The position numbers and the translations under genes were made by a program. Shown here in pieces: positions 21,749 to 23,281 of a stretch of DNA of 23,281 bases (positions are counted from its first letter, which is position 1; every line of letters begins with the position of its first letter). This DNA is from a virus, in IMG/VR virus record IMGVR_UViG_3300032805_000020, positions 1-23,281 of that record; one strand, 5' to 3'. The notes beneath the pieces were generated by a model. It searched no databases. It was not told the origin of the DNA and saw only the letters and a list, made by a program, of their open reading frames with translations.

Positions 21749-23030
21749 TAGAGAACGGCCCTAATCTGATGGAAACTGATTTTCTGGGCGCCGGAGCCGG
21801 CCGGGAGAACAACATCTCATCCGCCGACACCGTAAAAGAAACCGATTCTGTGGGCCCGGGCGGAAGCGGCGGAGTTGCAAAAGCTTCCAGCGTCTGGCCA
21901 TCGCAAGTGACACTAACTTCGGAAGCCGCAAAAGTGGAATCGCTGAACGCCAGCGTATCCACCAAAGTCTGCAGGAAAGCGACCGGCAGAGCAGCGTGAT
22001 CCGAAAAGCTGAATGTGTCGCTGAGCGTCAGCCCTAACGCCAACGAACGGCTTAGCGTCTCCGACAGACTCGCGCTATCAGCGAGAGAGCGAGCAAGACT
22101 GACGTTCGCCGCCAACGTTTCGCTGAAATTGACGCTATCAACGACATAAACGTGGCCGCCGGCTGAGACGGTGTCGCTAAAAGAAACCGAATCGGACAGC
22201 GTCCGCGGCAGCGCATCCGTTTTGCCAGGCGAGTCGCTGAAACTGACTGTATCGGCGAACGTTCGTGAGAGCGCGACGCCGCGCGAAAGCAGCTCGCTGA
22301 AAGTTGCTGTGTCAGAAACCGGGCGAGACAGGTTCGCCAGCCTGGAAAGCGTCTCGCTGAACGTCTGGCTATCCGAGATCGACCGCGAGTAGCTTGCAAG
22401 GCGCGAGAGCGTCTCGCTGAATGTCGCTGTGTCACTGATCGAGAACCCAACATTGTTGATTCTCGTCAGGGTCTCGCTGAAAGAAACCGTGTCCGCAAGA
22501 GTGCGTGAGTACGTCAGCGATCGGCTTAACGTCTCGCTGAAACTGGCGGTGTCGGTCAACGAGCGCGAGAAACTGGACGAGTGCGTCAGGGTCTCGCTGA
22601 AAGAAACCGTATCGCTTTCGCTGCGCGTCAGAGATACGAGCCGGCTGAGCGTTTCGCTGAAAGAAACTGTATCGCTCAGCGATCGAGCGCTGCCCATCGT
22701 CCGCGTCAGCGTCTCGCTGAACGATGCACTGTCGGTCAGGCTTCGGCTGAACGCTACTGTCCTGGCCAGCGTTTCACTGAAAGTCAGCGTATCGCTGGGT
22801 GACAAGTGCAGGGCAGCCAGCCGCGAGAGCGCATCGCTGAACGTCGGAGCCGTATCGCTTAAAGAACGAGTCAAAGCAGACGCTTTTGACAAGGCGTCGC
22901 TGTAACTCGGAGCGCTATCGGAAACGCTTAAATGTAACGTGACGACTACTGAAACAGATTCACTGAATACGACAGTGTCGGTCACCGTACCGGCATAGTG
23001 ACCGCGTGTCGCCAGAATTGCAGCAATCAT
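21729..23030 (-). CDS. Ser/Thr-rich 20-residue repeat protein (fibre- or adhesin-like)
   Basis: This is a 433-residue protein of which about residues 20-380 are roughly eighteen near-perfect 20-residue repeats with consensus (S/T)FSETLSRxxxxSRSLSDTx. The FSETL and SDT positions are nearly invariant while the middle four residues vary. One repeat, near the HVYVVDSV segment, is two residues short. The last 60 residues are different, Pro-rich, and end in basic and acidic residues. No signal peptide or membrane segment is seen. Such regular Ser-rich repeats usually build an extended beta structure, as in fibres and adhesins, but no named family is recognised. The start ATG overlaps the upstream glycosyltransferase stop (ATGA) and has only a weak distant GAGG, fitting coupled translation. 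The stop lies 20 bases inside the following frame. Placement before a sheath gene is unusual for a fibre. Confidence 0.6.
   Translation of the reverse strand: MIAAILATRGHYAGTVTDTVVFSESVSVVVTLHLSVSDSAPSYSDALSKASALTRSLSDTAPTFSDALSRLAALHLSPSDTLTFSETLARTVAFSRSLTDSASFSETLTRTMGSARSLSDTVSFSETLSRLVSLTRSESDTVSFSETLTHSSSFSRSLTDTASFSETLSRSLTYSRTLADTVSFSETLTRINNVGFSISDTATFSETLSRLASYSRSISDSQTFSETLSRLANLSRPVSDTATFSELLSRGVALSRTFADTVSFSDSPGKTDALPRTLSDSVSFSDTVSAGGHVYVVDSVNFSETLAANVSLARSLADSASLSETLSRSLALGLTLSDTFSFSDHAALPVAFLQTLVDTLAFSDSTFAASEVSVTCDGQTLEAFATPPLPPGPTESVSFTVSADEMLFSRPAPAPRKSVSIRLGPFSNDHDRQ
21734..22989 (-). repeat. Tandem in-frame 60-bp repeats coding the 20-residue units
   Basis: About eighteen units of 60 bases lie in tandem inside the repeat protein gene. 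On the plus strand the best conserved word is GTCTCGCTGAA, recurring every 60 bases through much of 22350-22800. Codon-level divergence between copies is moderate, so the array is old enough to have drifted but remains recombinogenic. One copy is 54 bases long. The outer limits are approximate. Confidence 0.8.
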
Positions 23031-23281
23031 GCTGCGCTATTAGACCTCGCCAACATCGGATAGCATTTCGAAGGCAGCGTATAAACCAGCGGCGGTGTCT
23101 TGCTCACATCCCAATGCTGACAAAGCACTGCGCCATCGGCCATGATCTCAAATCCGGCGTCATGCACTTTCTGACAAAAATAGAGATCGTCCGTGGCAAT
23201 ATGATCGGGAGCAGACATCGCCTCAGCGCAATTTTCGGGGATCGTGCGAAAGTACGGAGGTTCCAAATATTGAAACAACTC
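23027..23281 (-). CDS. Glycosyltransferase-like protein, C-terminal part (5' end outside window)
   Basis: The frame is open to the right edge of the window, so only the last 84 codons are seen; the TTG at 23276-23278 is probably an internal Leu codon and not the start. The visible part contains TDDLYFCQKVHDAGF followed by a QHWD motif. This resembles the C-terminal acidic and His motifs of GT-A fold family 2 glycosyltransferases, where an (E/D)D pair is followed by F/L-C-x-(K/R)-x-x-x-x-G and, some residues later, a His near the metal site. It would transfer a sugar from a nucleotide-sugar in the cytoplasm; donor and acceptor cannot be read. The stop overlaps the next start as ATGA, so the two genes are translationally coupled and may be functionally linked. 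The family call rests on a short segment. Confidence 0.55.
   Translation of the reverse strand, partial: ELFQYLEPPYFRTIPENCAEAMSAPDHIATDDLYFCQKVHDAGFEIMADGAVLCQHWDVSKTPPLVYTLPSKCYPMLARSNSAA

Noticed and set aside
22429-22905. Plus-strand repetitive frame (VSLKETVS-type repeats)
   Set aside because: It is the reverse-strand reading of the 60-bp repeats; the minus-strand frame is longer, coupled to its neighbour and spans the whole array.
21734-22989. Possible CRISPR array because of regular 60-base spacing
   Set aside because: The units are contiguous without variable spacers, keep one reading frame throughout and code a regular protein repeat.
1-23281. tRNA, rRNA, integrase, attachment site or capsid genes that would decide between prophage and free phage
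   Set aside because: None was recognised on either strand, so no such feature is reported.

Overview
The window is most of the late structural region of a contractile-tailed (myovirus-type) phage, prophage or tailocin-like element. Almost everything is transcribed on the minus strand, so the functional order runs from position 23281 down to 1. Supporting evidence is a DUF3383-type sheath, a DUF3277-type tube, a two-frame tail-assembly chaperone, a tape measure with a muralytic domain, a Dit-like protein, a Pam3-gp18-like plug, a hub, a gp138-type spike with an HxH tip, a gp25-like wedge protein, a baseplate J protein and a DUF2612 protein, followed by fibre genes. No capsid, terminase, portal, integrase, lysis or tRNA gene lies inside the window, so phage, prophage and headless particle cannot be told apart. 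The host is not identifiable with certainty. The fibre style and the signal peptides ending in A-Q would fit a Gram-negative soil bacterium such as an Acidobacteriota member, but that is only an impression.

Layout, right to left: (a) 23281-21729, the 3' end of a glycosyltransferase-like gene coupled by ATGA to a Ser/Thr-rich protein built of about eighteen 20-residue repeats; (b) 21748-19742, one long frame holding a 206-residue beta-type domain fused to the sheath, with a strong internal ribosome binding site exactly where the sheath begins; (c) 19070-19729, the only convincing plus-strand gene, an HNH-type endonuclease wedged between sheath and tube; (d) 19031-17221, the tube, a PAPS-reductase-like gene broken by one extra base, and the chaperone pair; (e) 17234-9901, tape measure and a compact baseplate set of Pam3-like type, most genes overlapping or abutting by a few bases; (f) 9891-1, fibre genes, of which the last three (1305 aa, 1661 aa and one running off the left edge) each begin with a clear export signal.

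Working together, the sheath and tube form the contractile tail on the length ruler encoded by the tape measure; the chaperones keep the ruler soluble; the plug, hub, spike, wedge and J proteins form the baseplate; and the small fibre proteins near 9160-11012 probably anchor receptor-binding proteins. The exported giant proteins at the left end do not fit ordinary cytoplasmic tail assembly and are the most unusual part of the window. The only gene-free stretch longer than 100 bases is 13344-13501, which contains a structured segment and a textbook intrinsic terminator pointing along the plus strand, where no gene is visible.
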